Origin: Trichobilharzia regenti
Lineage: Eukaryota; Platyhelminthes; Trematoda; Strigeidida; Schistosomatidae
NCBI GenBank assembly: GCA_944472135.2
Contig: OX235270.1
Span: 75,525,168-75,589,167, forward strand
Length of the DNA: 64,000 nucleotides
Reading direction: 5' to 3'
Shown piece after piece: positions 12,609 to 24,110 of this stretch (its first letter is position 1; every line of letters starts with the position of its first letter). Position numbers and translations under genes: made by a program. The notes under the pieces are model-generated. The model had not been told where the DNA came from and made no database searches. It saw only the letters and a program-made list of their open reading frames with translations.

Positions 12609-13334
12609 AGGTATTCTACTGTGTATTGTAATTATTGACTACAATATCGCTTTGTTAGTTAGAAAAGATTGCTTACATATACTACTGACAGATTAAGACG
12701 AGTAGTTGCATGCCATTCACATCAATTAGTAGTGCTTCCTATTATATTCTATTCTGTAAGGATAGATGAAGTGTCAAGCTTTTCAAACCGTAGTCTGATT
12801 TGATTAAAGTGTAATAAACTTTAGATCGTTATCTTCTATTTTGGAACATATCAGTAGTGTATAACCCTCATTTTCTGAGTTCTTTTTCAGTCTCTTAACT
12901 GCCTTTGACTTATTTTCACACTAGTTTGTATTTATGATGGTTTGTAACTACGTGGGAATGTATTAGATAAATAACCCAAGGAAATCTACGCGTCTTTCTG
13001 TAAGCCTCTCTGTTGACTTAACAGGACACAGAGTACCCCTTAGAGGTGATTACCAATTTACGAAGTTAAAAAACTGGTCAACCTGCTTTCACTGCAAAAA
13101 TGATCCTGTTGGTTTCATTACTTTGGTTCAAATCTGCAGTAAACAGATGCTGAAATGAAAGAGTACTAAGAAACTAATTTGAGGAAATTTAGATGTTCGC
13201 GTGGTTTAGTTAGCTGTGTTGAAATGACATTAATACCGTGACCAATGGGGAACTCTTGTTTGCAACAAATTCCTGGTAGTCTTATCTACTCTATAGGCTT
13301 CATGAATTACGACTATACTTCAAGAGTTGATGTG

Positions 13335-13543
13335 CTTCAATTTTGGTCACTGATTGATATCATTTAGAGAATCACGGAGTACTTGACAGTTGTCAAGTCC
13401 TTGTTTGGAAATCGTTGGCAGTGCCACCCACTGAGGTTCGAACCCAGGACATTCCAATTACAAGGTAAGCTCGTAGACCGTTGAGATACCGTGTTTCAAT
13501 GGTTCTCTGACTGATGTCAATTAGTTAGTGGTCAAAATTGAAG
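13335..13543. repeat. Foldback element with tRNA-like core (copy A)
   Basis: Imperfect inverted arms (CTTCAATTTTGGTCACTGAT at the left; its complement form GTGGTCAAAATTGAAG at the right) flank a tRNA-like stretch. Read on the - strand, the core has a box A-like TCTCAACGGTCTACGAG and a box B GGTTCGAACC at about 13430-13490. The arms continue inward (AGAGAATCACGG against CCGTG...GGTTCTCT). The same unit is at 41805-42013. Confidence 0.65.
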
Positions 13544-14918
13544 CAATTGCGATTATAATCTCGTCTTATGTTCGTTTAATTATTTGTGACGTAAGATGGT
13601 GTGCAATCAGTCCTTTAAGGTTTATATTCAAGTTAAAGGCACCAGAAACTGTTGCAGTAATACTCCTAATAATCTGTTTGTCGGAAAAAACGTTAGGTCT
13701 CAAAAGATTTCCAGCTAAACCAAAATCATTTTGAGGATTTAGCATCATATGTGTCTCTTGTGTTTCGAGTTAAGAAAGCATAGAATACTTCAAAGTCCGG
13801 ATTTTTTTCATCACGATGGTATGCTCACGATGTGTACACACCGTTATTTTGTTGAAACAAAATATGCAAGTAAGCTGGAAGCACACACACCCTGGTGTTT
13901 GTTTCACTTTAAGCTGTTCAGGAATAATGGGTTGCATTACCTTGTATGACTAGCACTATTCCTTCCTATCTGATTTTAGAAGTTTTCAGATAACTGGCAT
14001 TATGCACATAATGCAGTAGTTGAGTGATGCAGTCATTAACTGAGCACAATGCTTACATTTTCTTATAAAATTTTGTTCTTCACTAACAGGCTTGCTTGTG
14101 TTTTTAAACACTTTCTAATTTTTGAATACTTGTGGTTAACTTAGCAACAGCAGTGGCAGTAGATTAGTTTACGCGGGAAAATACTGTCAACAAAGCACCT
14201 ATTTTGACTGCATAGTGGTTCAAGCCGCCAGCAAAAATAGCAAAGAAGAAAGGTTAGATATTGAAGTATGTCGTAGAATAGAAGAGAGAACACAAGAGAA
14301 TACGGTATTCCAAATAAGAATTAGGTGAAGTATGCATGCATCTGCAATGCAACGATCCATTTACAGCCATACTGCTTAGTCTCCAATCATTGATCAGTCG
14401 TGATTATGCTGATGAGAACCAACAACCGAAACAGTGTTGCATCCGCATATTCCAATGTTATTTTCAGGACTACATAATATAGTCAACAGGAGTCTTGTGT
14501 TATTATTAAAGTATTTGTATGCACACCTGTACCATAAAAAAGTTATTTGAAATAATCAGTTGTGTGATTATAGTCAATTCAAGTGGATAGTGAATGGGAA
14601 ACGACGAGTTGTGAGCCTGAGGGTGGTGATGTTAAATGGGTCGTGTAAAGAGGAGATGAGAGCTTAACAACTCGATATTATTTAAAAAAACATTAATGTT
14701 AGCGATAACGATCATTGTTTAAATCCTTTGTGTATAAATCACTGTATAGCTAGATGAGGAAATGATCGATAAGTGGAAGTCGTTGTAATGATTCCTTACT
14801 GAAGCACTCAAACATACTCAAAAAATATAGCGTTGATATCTGTTGTCCGAAAATTGACTAACCAAGCATAATAATTTACGTGTAATTAATTGTATCTAGT
14901 TAAAAGAGTAAAACTCAC

Positions 14919-15060
14919 AGCTTTATACTTTTCTTGTGAAACAAGCTCACGTATCATTGTAGAATAAATGTCGCCAGGCCTTAAGAGATCACCGGGTTCA
15001 ACAGTATCCAAGAGTCTGTGGCATCTTTCCATTGCCTCGATTGGACTCACAGAGAACAGT
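14919..15060 (-). pseudogene. Duplicated, orphaned IFT140 exon
   Basis: This is a copy of the 142-base exon at 43388-43529, differing at three bases. One change makes SVNPIEAME read SVSPIEAME. The frame is open and the donor (GCT followed by GTGAGT) is kept. On the acceptor side the parent polypyrimidine/AT tract is replaced by gypsy pol sequence ending CGACAACAG. No neighbouring IFT140 exons exist on either side, so it is an orphan exon and most likely not expressed as IFT140. Confidence 0.85.
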
Positions 15061-15067
15061 CTGTTGT

Positions 15068-17270
15068 CGCAAGACTGAGACGATCGCAGTGCCTGGTGCG
15101 TCAACCGAGAAACCTAACGTTGCCGCTATATATTGATACAAATGAATATGGTATCAGCAATAGCTTTTTCAATCTGAATGAAAGCATTCTGAACAGGCGC
15201 GTCAATTTCGATTCACTTTTTATTTCCTTGAACGAGGTTTGTTGGTAGCTAAATCAGGGAAGCATGGTTAGGAATGTAGCTTTGGTAAAAACTTACCAAG
15301 CGGTTAAAAGTAGGAAGATTTTTCATCATCTTATTCTCCGGAAGGCTTAGGATCGCATCAAATTTACTAGCCCGTGGGCAGATACCCTTGCAGCCAGTGG
15401 TTTGGCCTGGAATGTCGAGTGATTCTACAATTATCTGACACTTTTGACCAATAATGGTTGCACCATGTCGGCGTAACTTTAGAGCTCTATATCACGCTGT
15501 CTAAGGTGAGTTTCCTTGTCTGGACTGGTAACGAGGTTGTCAATGTAGTTGAAGATTTAACGATCAATTCATGGTTGTTTGCTCAAACCCAACTTCCCTA
15601 CATTTCCGCGGAGACATCAATACGACAGTCATCGTCTCATCGGTTGCTGTTCAGAAAGAAGTCAGGACAAAACCGTCAGAAGTAATGTTGTGATTTATTA
15701 TATTATTTGTTCATAGACCTTAGTTGTAAAGCTTAGTTGTATAATGGCTATATATTGGTGTTACAATAAAGAATTCTCGAGTCGCCAAACTGGAATCTGG
15801 TTTCTGCGTCCGTTCGTACTAAGCGTTTTTGAGAAGCTTCGAGGAACAGCGTGAGTCCCAGCGTAGCAAGAGCTGGGCATTAACGGTTTACGAGACGTGG
15901 CTGACAGAGGTGTTCATCTAAGTATGCATATACAAAATGGAGGCGGCGAAATACTTCTTCATTGAAGTGTTGGGATGTCTGTGCTGAATTCCGGAGGCCT
16001 AATGGATCACATGGGAATTCTGAAGGTTTAATGGGACCTTTTTCAGAATAAATTGCGGTGCCATTGGGACTTGGTCATAAGCTTTAGCCAAGTCTATTTT
16101 CGAGACAATAGTTTCACGAGTTAATTTTACTGTCGAGTCGTGTATGTGAGGCAACGGATAGCAATCAGGGGTCGTTTTGAAGTTCACTTGCCGGTAATCA
16201 TCAGTGGGTCACCAATAGTTGCTATTTTGTCCGGTACCATATGAAGTGGGGATGCTTATTGGTTATTCGATGGCCGAATGATGCTAAGGGTGAGCACACG
16301 GTCGAACTCATTTCTAGCGAGTCCTAGTTTGTCAGGAGCAAGTCGTTGTGCTTTAGATGTCACGGGTTGTCCTGAGGTTGTGATGTGATGCATAACTCCG
16401 CTGGTTGTTCATGATAGATCGCTAGACGGGCAATTAATTTCCGGGTACTTATCATCAATCGGCTGGAAAGTGGGATCAAAGATTGCCTCCTTCTTAAGGA
16501 GTGACAAGTTGTGGCCTGCCTAGGTGATGCCTTTGATACGCAGTCTAGTAGTACCGTCTATCGGTCGTTTTCGGCAGACGTTTAACAGTAAATCATGATG
16601 GTTAGGTGGGTCCGTGCCAATGATGGGCATTGTGACGTCAGCGAGAATGGAAATCCGCTGAATAAGTTTGCGTAAACCTACGCTCAGATAAACGTATTTG
16701 CTAAATGTTGCAGTTGGTTTTCCACTCGCGGTCTGCAAGTCGAAGGTAGGTCCCTTCTGTAGATATGCCGCTGTAGCAGGAAGGGGGCTGACTTCGTCGC
16801 CTGTGTCGACTAAGTGCCGGGTCTGGTTGACTGCATCACGAACATGAAGTAGGCGACTAGTACTGTTGAAGACAGCTGCCGCTAACGCATGCTGGTGGGA
16901 TAGTTTCCCGTTGTCTTCGAGTCACTGCCAAAATTGCAAGGTTTTGGACAGCATTTCGTCCTCTGGTCAAGGGTGCTGCGATACCAACACCGGTTAGGGT
17001 TTGTAAGTGAACGTGGTTTGAATTTTGACCTACCAAATATGTTTCGCCATTGAGGGGAATTCGATCGATGGTAGGAGGAAACACGGAGACTGCTTGACCC
17101 TAGTAGTTGCTAAAAAGAGTTTTAAAACTCTGTCACTACTCGAAGTCTGCTTAGCACTTGAGCAGACTTCTGTGACTGGCTGTTTTGTTGTTCCTAAAAT
17201 TTTTTCGGCAGAAGTAGCTAAGTTGTCTATTATAACACCTTGAAGTGTCACCATCACAGCCCGCACCGAC
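15068..17270 (-). pseudogene. Ty3/gypsy pol relic (protease, RT, RNase H start), split by a solo LTR
   Basis: Read on the - strand. The aspartic protease is at about 16830-16620 (HLVDTGDEVSPLPATA with the DTG active site, then ILADVTMPIIGTD). The reverse transcriptase is at about 16190-15912 (PDCYPLPHI, SKIDLAKAYDQV, RRLHFVYAYLDE, the place of the YxDD box). After the LTR at 15538-15906 it resumes (LVTSPDKETHLRQ, then GQKCQIIVESLDIPGQ) and runs into the RNase H start (DAPGTAIVSVLRQQ) ending at 15068. Stops and frameshifts are scattered through it. Schistosome gypsy elements such as Boudicca are plausible relatives; the exact family is not resolved. Confidence 0.8.
15538..15906 (+). mobile_element. 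Solo LTR of the Pao/BEL-like family, with target-site duplication
   Basis: A 369-base LTR starts TGTCAATGTAG and ends GGCTGACA. It is flanked by GAGGT at 15533-15537 and at 15907-15911, a perfect 5-base duplication. AATAAA at about 15766-15771 and a central TATATATTGG are visible. It interrupts the gypsy reverse transcriptase at the YxDD region in opposite orientation. Confidence 0.92.
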
Positions 17271-18035
17271 CGTGGAAATTTGAGTAAGAACAGCCCTCTG
17301 AAGAGTCCTTCATCAAACTAACTTTGGCGGATAACTTTACGTATTCTCGTTAGCATGCTAACAGCCGACTGATCACTCCACTCCACTTTGCAAAAGTTTG
17401 TCAAGACACTGCCGGCTAGCGAGGAATTTTTACTTTGGGAGGGCTTCTGTGAGCACCTCATATGGGTCACTTTCCTCTGGGCTCGATAAATGCACATTTG
17501 CGCAGTAGAGTACGAACAACTGCAAGAAACTGTGAAATTAGTCGGCTATTTGAGACCATGACTCCACATTATCTGGCCAAAATGACACGAGCTAAATAGT
17601 TTCGGTAGTTGAATATGGATGACCTTAGGGGTATGGTTGTTAATGGTATAATTTATACTATAAAAGTAGAACAAGAACAAATATGAAATGGAATGAACTC
17701 TCTGGATTTTTCCGCGTATTTGCCAGAGATAAAGTTCATTTTATGACTCACCAGTCTATAGGCTAAGGGTGTTGGCGTTGACGGCTGGTACGAAGTATAC
17801 TAACGCAAGATCTAATACCCACAATGTCTGCGGCATTTGTTCCGCGTAGATTAAAGGTGAAGCACAACACTTGAATTGATCAGCCAAACCATGAATTACA
17901 TTTCGAGCCAAATCAGAGTGCGAGGTGATTGCTTAACTAGCCAGGGATCGTGCACGAAGGGACGAGCGTAACACGACGGCATGCCAAATGGTGAGGGTGC
18001 TTGGCCGGAAGCCTTCGGCTGAACAAATTGACTAG
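17271..18035. other. Spacer without recognised gene
   Basis: I find no frame or motif that I can name. The hairpin-like GGCCGGAAGCCTTCGGC near 18002 resembles a GGAAGCCxGTC patch seen in RTE debris at 32790-32820. Confidence 0.35.
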
Positions 18036-18039
18036 AACA

Positions 18040-18330
18040 GTGAGGGCAGCATCCAATGTTCAGTGATGAATGATGTGGCCAGTAATTCTGGGGGACCGCC
18101 TACCGCTACAATACTATTACTATCACTTAGTCTGGTTGAACTAATTCGAGCCCGCTTCCGGTTAACTTCCACTGAAAACAACGATTAGGACTGCTGTGTA
18201 GTCATCTGTGTTGTTGAACCTGATCTTTAGCCACGCTACGAGCTGGCTCTTGAGCCTGGCTCGCCCAAGGTGGCTGCCAGGCACCTCTCAAAACCGAACT
18301 ACACTCCTGATTTTCTGAAACAAAGAGAAG
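18040..18330. repeat. Dispersed repeat (CAGCATCCAATG...TACCGCTACA family)
   Basis: The first block (GGGCAGCATCCAATG to CTACCGCTACAA, 18045-18110) recurs in diverged form at 23276-23340 and 55190-55247. The second block (18140-18310, CCCGCTTCCGGTT to CAGGCACCTCTC) recurs at 22390-22560. No coding potential was seen. Confidence 0.6.
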
Positions 18331-18819
18331 GTATACCACTGTCTCACAGGGAGACAATGCTGTCAGTGATGGTGAACATTGATGGGAAGTTCAATGAATG
18401 TGACAATTTGTAAAAATTATATTTGTGAAATCTTAGCCAGACTGAAATGAGTAATTACAACGTTTCTTTCGGCAATCTTCTTCTTCAGGGAAATTAATTG
18501 AAATTAACATAAGAGGTTTGTATGTAAAAGGAAAATCTCTTGTTTTTAAAAGCTTTGTCCAATCATGAGTCATAAAACAAGTGTCAACAAGTATAACAAA
18601 CAAAATAGTATGCGCTGTGATCAATATTTGACCTCGGACTAGCAAATAACAATAATTAACTTTATTCCAGAAACGGTACTTCTAATACAGAATGGAATTT
18701 TCGGCACTAATCACAATATTGCACCTAAATTCCTCAAATTATAAATAAAATTGATCACACAGAAAATCTTCCACATTTACGATGGGAGTAATGTCAAAAG
18801 TATGCAGCATATAAAATGG
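18331..18819. other. AT-rich spacer
   Basis: A 70-codon - strand frame (18645-18433) is present but matches nothing I recognise and has no splice or family support. Otherwise there is nothing to report. Confidence 0.4.
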
Positions 18820-20760
18820 AAATAATAATAATGATAACAGCTAAGGTAATAATAATACAGTACTGTCAATGAGGTATACAAATCCTAGCACGTTTAAAAA
18901 TATTGAATATAATGTTCCCTTTACATGATATGGTGGTGGTGGTGGGGCAAACAAAGATTACAGCACTCAGGGATAAGTTGGTGTTTGTAGTTATGGGAGT
19001 GAAACAAAGAAGCAACAGGATCATAAATATTTTAAAGAAATAATAAAAGTAAAACTTGAAGGTATATAAGGATGGATGGTGGAAATTATTTATTTACTAG
19101 ATGAAAAAGGTTAGTTAATTCTTGCCTGACACTATTTCCATCACATAAAATACGTGCCGAGTATGGTGTCATAGAATTTCTATACTTGGACGTGCGAGCA
19201 TACAGTTTTCTGAAGTTACTTCTTGTTCTACCTGAAGAAGATGCAAGGTGAAAGTTGAGGGTAAAGTGGATGCTCCAAGTCAGACAAAATCCCTCTGGCA
19301 AATTTATTGCACGAAGTCAAGTGCCTATCGACAACGACATTAACCATGTGCTCCATTGGGACACCACTCACCCTACTGACAATCTTCAGTATTCTACGAA
19401 TTGTGACATAGTCGTTTTTAAGCAAACCAGGAAGGAATAAGGGTGAACAATAAAGAAGAATATGTAGGATGCAAGAGTTCATGAACTGTAGGAGGAGGGG
19501 TTGAGTTATACCCGAACGCCTTAACTTCTTAATGTAAAATGTCAGGCGGAATATTGTACTGGAGATCGCTAAGACATGGGAAGACCAGGAGAGATGAGAA
19601 GGGAGAATAAGTCCAAGATACTTAATTTCTGATTTCATTCCTATATCATTGTCGTCGATCTTACGACTGTCATGAGAATCGATGACTTCGTTTAACTGTC
19701 TTTTACATCTTAAGCTGAAATTAAAGGTTTGACATTTAGAGGGATTCAGTTTAAGACCGTGAGACTCAGACCATTTACTGACATTTACTGAGGGACACCA
19801 GCTTCGGTGGGCAATGAAGTGGAAGACTTCCCTTTATACACGGTGTACTGCTTTCTTTCTCAGAAAAAGGGGTGTAACCAGTTAACAGCCCAACATTCTG
19901 TATGACCTGCAGCAAGTTTATTTAATGAGATGTCCATAGGGACTGAGTTAAAAGCATATGTATAGTCTAGAAAGGCACAACGAGCAAATTTACCCCGCTT
20001 GTCTAGACTGGAAGCAATGTTACAATATAAGAACGGCAGCTGCATGTCAGCCACGTCTCATAAACCGTCAATGCCCAGCTCTTGCTACGCTGGACTCACG
20101 CTGTTCCTTGAAGTTTCTCAGAAACGCTTAGTAATAACGGACGCAAAACCAAAACACCGATTGGCGACTCGAGAATTCTTTATTGTAGAACCAATATATA
20201 GCCAACTTTAAAATTAAGCTTTAACTAAGGTCTATGAACAAATATTACAATAATGAATCACAATATTACTTCTGACAGTTTTGGCCTGACTTCTTTCTGA
20301 ACAGCGACCGATGAGACGATGACTGGTGTATTGATGTCTCCGCGAAAATTGGGGAAGTTGGTTTTGAGCAAACAACCATGAATTGATCGTTCAATCTTCA
20401 ACTACATTGACACTGCATCTAAAGTGATTCTACTGTGTTTATAGGCAAATTGTTAAGGGTCATTAAAGGATTTAGGCGAACGTGGAAGACTAAATCAAAG
20501 TGATTTCTCCATAGTTTCCAAAAGAGGAGAGGTAATAGCGATGGGTCTAAATTTGACACATGCTCCAGTAGATAATTTGGGTATAGGTACAGCTTTGATG
20601 TCCTTCCAAAAGACAGGCACAATATTACTGGAAAAAGATTCGTTAAACAGATCAGTGAGAGGGTGACACAGAATACCAGAACGTTTTTCAAAAATAATAC
20701 CAGGTACATAAACTGGATCTAATTTCTGGGAAGGGTTCAGACAATTTCTATCTCTGTATT
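18820..20760 (-). mobile_element. Degenerate non-LTR retrotransposon, split by a solo LTR
   Basis: Read on the - strand. An RT-entry region at 20709-20420 (PVFWKDIKAVPIPK-like) is followed, after the LTR, by CAFLDYTYAFNSVP (about 19985). The C-terminal part is at 19638-19228: KSEIKYLGLILPSHLSWSSH, then SCILHILLYCSPLFLPGLL. The 3' end carries ATT-rich runs near 18820-18860. It is the same family as the + strand copy at 52270-53325. Frameshifts occur throughout. Confidence 0.75.
20045..20412 (-). mobile_element. Solo LTR of the Pao/BEL-like family, with target-site duplication
   Basis: A 368-base LTR lies in reverse orientation (TGTCAGCC at the left, CATTGACA at the right). CTGCA occurs at 20040-20044 and again at 20413-20417, a perfect 5-base duplication. 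It separates two parts of the non-LTR reverse transcriptase that otherwise read on. Confidence 0.92.
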
Positions 20761-21285
20761 GTTTAAATACTTACTGTTGACTGTTGATATGTTTCTTATG
20801 AATTGCATTCTAATTCCGCTAAATACAAATTCCGGATTGCTGCCCTCTCTGAGTTTTGGTTTCATTCGTTAATTCCGTCAGATCGAAATACTAATACTTC
20901 AATTACAATAAATTACTACAGTGACCCAAATGATTGCTTGTTTTGCTGAAGACCGATGCAACAGAATCAGAATTATTACTACTTACTATGCCGACTTTAT
21001 TTTTAGACTTCATTAGCGTGTTTATAATGAATAGCTGTGAATGACATGATAGAAATACCGTGTAATTAATCTGCAATACTGGTTTATTTTCGGTGGATCA
21101 GTATGTCTTCAGCCTACCATATGTTTTTTAATACCGTTTACGTTTGCAGGGAGTTGGTCATTATACACATAAAATAGTGTACCGAGTTCCGGAGAGTTGT
21201 CTTCTAGCTACCACAAAACTTTCTGTTACCGTATTGACATGTTATGACAAATTTTATGTGACTGCCCTGAATTATTTACTTTACT
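20761..21285. other. Spacer without recognised gene
   Basis: AT-rich, no long frames and no family similarity seen. Confidence 0.4.
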
Positions 21286-21287
21286 GT

Positions 21288-21362
21288 GCGTCGGTGGCAC
21301 AGTGGTTAGGATCCTCGCCTACCATGCACATGGTCCGGGGTTCGAGCCCACGCCGACGCACA
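21288..21362 (+). repeat. tRNA-derived SINE head
   Basis: The stretch begins GCGTCGG and ends CCGACGC, a perfect 7-base acceptor-like stem. Inside are the box A-like TGGCACAGTGGTTAGGA and the box B GGTTCGAGCCC. The anticodon arm is replaced by a tight hairpin (CCATGCACATGG), so it is not a working tRNA. The same design recurs at 46117. About 120 bases after it may be the SINE body. Confidence 0.75.
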
Positions 21363-22385
21363 CCCGATATCTATGATCGGCCTGCGAATTTGGGCTTCTG
21401 ATATCCAAGCTGAAAATTCCATACTTGTACCAAAAATACGGTGTGGAATCAAGCTGTAAATAAAAAGAACATATTCCCGTTGACACCACAAAAATGATCA
21501 ATAGATGTAATTTTTGCGTCTTTCATAGGATGTATAAAGGTTATGGAATACTGAGAGTATATAGTTACACCAATTCGGCACAGTGTAGTTGCGCTCTGAG
21601 ATTATTTTCCCAGTGACTATTCTTGCACCTCCAGCTTGGGTACCACTGGAGGTACTAGCAACAGGTGTTGCTGAAGGCAAAATATTCTGTTTCCATAACG
21701 CTGTTTTCGAAGACGACTTTCATGTCAATTTAATTCATGCAGATTTGAGATTAGTGAATCGCCAATTAGAACAACAGAACAAAAGGCAACAGTGTCAGTA
21801 AAGAGGTCTTCAGGGTAAAGCAGATTCCGAATTCCCATCAGTCGCTGAGCATTCATACTAAGGCACATCTCTGGTGTAGTTTAGACGCCAAGTGGTTACA
21901 CAGGAAGACAATCCATCGCCAAATAAAGGTCAACAACTGGTGCAAAGAATAACAGTGATCCGTGCTTAATTACTCGCTTCTCCACTGATTACCTAGCCAA
22001 CACCTTCATGTGGCATTGTAGCCAATCAAGTTTTTTCTGTACTAGTGTGTGTCTCTGAATCTGAGAATGTAGGAGTAATGTGAATTTTTCGAAGGCACTG
22101 GAAATGAACCACCGTAAGCACCAATGAAGATCATTCCTGCAGACCGAATATTTCTTGCTGAATGTGCTGAAGACTTTACGATTATCTTAGGAAACAATAG
22201 TAGGGAAATCAATATTGCGAGACTATTATCGTGATAAGTCGAAGTTAATTCACACAACATGAAGAAGAGACATTTCCAGTGCTTGTACTCACACCAAGCC
22301 AACCACAAATGAGAACTCATAGCTAATACGCTAGTCTAAGCAAGCAGTGCATCTCTAGGAAACTGGTTACTTAAGCTGCCCGAAC
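21363..22385. other. Spacer without recognised gene
   Basis: A + strand frame at 21589-21801 (70 codons) has plausible composition but no family I recognise. Nothing else is visible. Confidence 0.35.
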
Positions 22386-22389
22386 GATT

Positions 22390-22560
22390 GCGAGCGCGCT
22401 TCCAGTTGGTTGCGACCAGAAATAACTACCGCGATTCTTGCCCGGTCATTTATTTTGTAAGACCTGAGCTTTAGCAACACTACCCACTGACTCTTTAGCC
22501 TGGTTCACCTAACTTGGTGGTTAGGTTTCTCTTAACAGCGCTCCAAGTAGCGGAGGGAGA
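22390..22560. repeat. Dispersed repeat, second block
   Basis: It is diverged from 18140-18310, sharing GCGCTTCC(A/G)GTT, CCTGA(G/T)CTTTAGC and GGTTAGG/CCAGGCACCTCTC segments in the same order. Confidence 0.5.
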
Positions 22561-23608
22561 ATATTGCTTTCACGGCCGATCAAAAGTGTATTTATAAGGG
22601 ATGATAGGAGTTGATTATAGAGATGCACAATCACACAAGAGTGCAGTCGTCAAGCTCCTGTCTCTTATAAACTACGTTGACCACCATATGTTTCATGCAC
22701 CACGGATAAAAAGATTTTTCGTCGACAGATAAGTGGCCTTGATTCAACTGACTGGGCGAACTTCTTTGATCCCCTACGTAGCCGACAGAACACGCAGAGA
22801 ATCTTTTAGAATACTGAAACTCTCAGTCCAGAAACTGAGGACAACAAACCTAGTATCTAGTGCTGACATTTTAGTATGATAGTACTTGTCGCTTGAACTG
22901 ATGTGCTTTCTATAAAACAAATTTTGAGTCTTAAATTTTCAAGCCAGTTATCTGAAGATAACTTTACAAAACGTCCCACTTATCTGCGCGTAGCAACTTG
23001 CATATACATTTATGAACATCATACACGTCAGGCTGATGATTTAATTTCGAATCTCCCCAACAGTTTTCAGGAGACAGATGCTAACGGTTACGTAAAATAA
23101 ATAAAAAGATATGCTCTGTGCAAACGCATTTATTCTGAGGCAAAGGGAGGATTAAAACAACAAGTTGATCCTCTAGATTACCAGATATGTTACGGGGTCA
23201 GCATATTAGAGGGATGATTCTAGCTTAACTGGCTTAACGCAACGTAACAGCGTATTTAACCGCCCACATTCAGCTTAGCAACATCCAATGTTGAAGCATA
23301 AGAATACTGCAGAAAAATAGTCCTGGGGAACTATTTACCGGCACAAGTTTTGAAATACGTACTACCACCAGACGTATTATGGGCCTTTGCAAAGGGCAAA
23401 GTATGAAATAAAACAAGCATACTTGCGCTTAGAGAAACAAACTGTGGATCAGTGAACCTATTAACTCCTTTAAAAGTGCGCAGAGAGAAAATCGAATTAA
23501 AGCCATCACAGAGAGTTATTGATGCCCGTTCGAGTAATAGTTTAGTACTACATTATTCTGATACATTTCTTCTGAGTACATTTTCTTGGGGATCTCTTCC
23601 AAGTTGTT
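22561..23608. other. Spacer, possible repeat fragment at 23276-23340
   Basis: The CAACATCCAATGTTGAAGC to TTTACCGGCACA stretch is a diverged copy of the 18045-18110 block. No gene is visible up to the LTR at 23609. Confidence 0.4.
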
Positions 23609-23965
23609 TGTCAATGCAGGTGAAGATTGAACGATCAATTCATGGTTGTTTGCTCAAACCAACTTCCCCAATTTTCGCGGAGGCATCAATACGACAGTCA
23701 TCGTCTCATCGGTCGCTGTTCAGAAAGAAGTCAGCAGTAAACCATCAGAAGTAATCTTGTGATTCATTATTGTAATATTTGTTCACAGACCTTGGTAGAA
23801 ATATTTTTTATATGTTGGTGTAACAATAAAGAATCCTCGACTCACCAATCGGTGTTTTGGTGTTTTCGTCCGTTATTACTAAGCGTTTCTGAAAACTGCA
23901 AGGAACAGCGTGGGCCCGAGCGTAGCGAGAGCTGGGCATTAACGGTTTACGAGACGTGACTGACA
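23609..23965 (+). repeat. 5' LTR of copy 2
   Basis: A 357-base repeat, TGTCAATGC to GTGACTGACA. AATAAA occurs at about 23825. A putative primer site starts at TGGTGGTAGAAAC, five bases after the LTR. Confidence 0.92.
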
Positions 23966-24110
23966 GTTTCTGGTGGTAGAAACAGACTTTGGCGGATTCA
24001 AACAGTTGGTGAAAGTTTGGATAGTCACCGTTCATCTTTCCTGGTGCCGGTCAAGTCCTCTTTGAACAAGCAATATCTGGAACGTTTTTGGAATTGGGTC
24101 AAGTTCAACA

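Larger units (their letters stand above)
12609..15065. repeat. Segmental duplicate (copy A) of an IFT140 intron and exon
   Basis: This block matches 41095-43535 at a constant offset of 28470 (28469 after one indel). By eye about 30 differences are visible in 2.4 kb, near 98.8% identity. It carries the IFT140 penultimate exon and the intron sequence downstream of it. The right edge coincides with the splice acceptor of that exon and with the edge of a gypsy pol. The left edge lies at the point where copy B holds an RTE insertion. Confidence 0.9.

Noticed and set aside
13528..13734. 68-codon frame preserved in both duplicates as a small gene
   Set aside because: Preservation follows from about 99% DNA identity. 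No codon-level conservation or family match.
14405..14445. Hammerhead-like core CTGATGAG...CCGAAAC (also at 42875-42915)
   Set aside because: The bases between the two core motifs cannot form stem II, and no matching cleavage-site helix is visible. Likely chance.
18433..18645. 70-codon - strand frame as a host exon
   Set aside because: No recognised family, no convincing splice context, isolated among repeats.
21589..21801. 70-codon + strand frame as a last exon
   Set aside because: Composition is plausible but there is no similarity I can name and no linked exons.
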